Of a stretch of 64,000 nt of DNA, positions 63,485 to 64,000 are shown piece by piece (position 1 is the stretch's first letter; every line of letters starts with the position of its first letter). The stretch comes from Marinobacter gudaonensis (GTDB taxonomy: Bacteria; Pseudomonadota; Gammaproteobacteria; Pseudomonadales; Oleiphilaceae): contig NZ_FOYV01000001.1 in assembly GCF_900115175.1 (NCBI RefSeq), positions 1,302,001-1,366,000 of the forward strand, given 5' to 3'. The position numbers were made by a program, and so were the translations under genes. The notes under the pieces are model-generated. The model searched no databases, was not told the DNA's origin, and was given only the letters and a program-made list of their open reading frames with translations.

Positions 63485-64000
63485 GGTCTCGCGCGCTGCC
63501 GGCACGGTCCCATGCCAGACCGGCAGCGCCAGATCCTCCGGATCGTCGTTGGGCCCACCGGTCCGGCTTTTGAAGGCCCCTTCCTCAATGGGCACCCGAA
63601 ACAGAGCCGTCGCCTTGCGCTCTTTCTCGTTGGGTGCCCGTACCTGCTCCCACCGCCCCGGTTCAATCTGATTGATGATGGCCCGGAACGCGGTGTCGAA
63701 ACTGGCGTCATCCGCTACCGGGAAGGCCCGGCCAAACAGCACCAGCGATTCATAGTTGGCACTGTGATGGAAGGCCGACTTGGTCAGCACCCACTCGTTG
63801 GTCACCGCAAACGAAATGCACAGCAGCGCGCCAGAGGCCAGTTGCCTGGACAGTCGCCCACCATTCAGCGTGTGCAGATAGAGGTCATCATCAAGACGCC
63901 ACACGGTAATCGGGATAATTCGTGGCTCGCCATCCTCCACGAAACCAACGTGGGCGGTTTTCAACCGGTCAATCAGGGCGTAGGCACTTTGCCGGTCGTA
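63476..64000 (-). CDS. FMN-binding pyridoxamine-phosphate-oxidase-like protein, 5' end missing
   Basis: The frame is open past the window edge: residues before the possible TTG at 63964 read YDRQSAYALIDRLKTAHVGFVEDGEP, the normal PNPOx-like beginning. The true start therefore lies beyond 64000. The visible about 174 residues form the split-barrel flavin-nucleotide-binding fold (FVEDGEPRIIPITVWRLDDDLYLHTLN, LASGALLCISFAV, NYESLVLFGRA). It is a general FMN-dependent protein of unknown substrate. Confidence 0.8.
   Translation of the reverse strand, partial: YDRQSAYALIDRLKTAHVGFVEDGEPRIIPITVWRLDDDLYLHTLNGGRLSRQLASGALLCISFAVTNEWVLTKSAFHHSANYESLVLFGRAFPVADDASFDTAFRAIINQIEPGRWEQVRAPNEKERKATALFRVPIEEGAFKSRTGGPNDDPEDLALPVWHGTVPAARETSV

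Noticed and set aside
1..64000. tRNA, rRNA, CRISPR, insertion sequence or prophage
   Set aside because: No transposase or integrase reading frame, no regular short repeats and no cloverleaf-like intergenic sequence were seen.

Overview
The window is GC-rich, densely coded, and reads as one contiguous piece of a gammaproteobacterial chromosome. The gene set (EfpL/YeiP, RsuA, TrxC, an E. coli-like YcaC, TRAP transport, CPA2 antiporter, SdsA-type alkylsulfatase, 7TMR-DISM c-di-GMP protein, NnrU) suggests a free-living marine heterotroph, and Marinobacter or a close relative is my best guess. That placement comes from protein resemblance alone. No rRNA, tRNA, CRISPR array, insertion sequence or prophage was seen. 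No gene-free stretch exceeds about 300 bases. The first and last genes run off the window edges.

Layout. 1-7.2 kb: a truncated six-hairpin glycosidase-like gene coupled to a VTT membrane protein, a TIGR02647 small protein, rsuA, a dicarboxylate/amino-acid symporter, a periplasmic coiled-coil protein and an EAL protein. 7.3-18.4 kb: a PAS histidine kinase/LuxR-type regulator pair, then a compact chemosensory operon on the minus strand. In transcription order the operon is mcp-cheY-STAS-cheA-mcp-cheW-cheR-cheD-cheB, mostly with 4-base start/stop overlaps. 18.5-27.8 kb: a shikimate-kinase-like gene, a lytic transglycosylase, then putA, an unusually short NAD-glutamate dehydrogenase and a divergent Lrp-type regulator. 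Together these form a proline-to-glutamate-to-2-oxoglutarate module.

27.8-40.4 kb: an MFS transporter and efpL, then a LysR gene facing a ten-gene plus-strand cluster: DUF1445 (D-glutamate cyclase family), TRAP P-Q-M, DUF2848, amidase, old-yellow-enzyme-like reductase and pxpABC (5-oxoprolinase). This is the best candidate for an undescribed pathway. It looks like uptake of a small organic acid, amide or lactam that is converted to 5-oxoproline and then glutamate, in a context recalling Bacillus ycsFGI-kipIAR with different transport and extra enzymes.

40.4-54.7 kb: threonine aldolase, a GIDE-like/LemA fusion membrane protein, a crotonase, a Phd/RelE-type toxin-antitoxin pair with a palindromic operator, a mscS-SDR-DUF2750-trxC cluster, a 7TMR-DISM/degenerate-GGDEF/EAL protein, a nucleoside deaminase, an EamA exporter facing an AraC regulator, a small unknown protein and NnrU. 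54.7-64 kb: a BamA/TamA-like outer-membrane protein, a CPA2 cation/proton antiporter, a LysR gene facing a DUF1127 gene, an alkylsulfatase lipoprotein preceded by its own LysR gene, ycaC, and a truncated FMN-binding protein.
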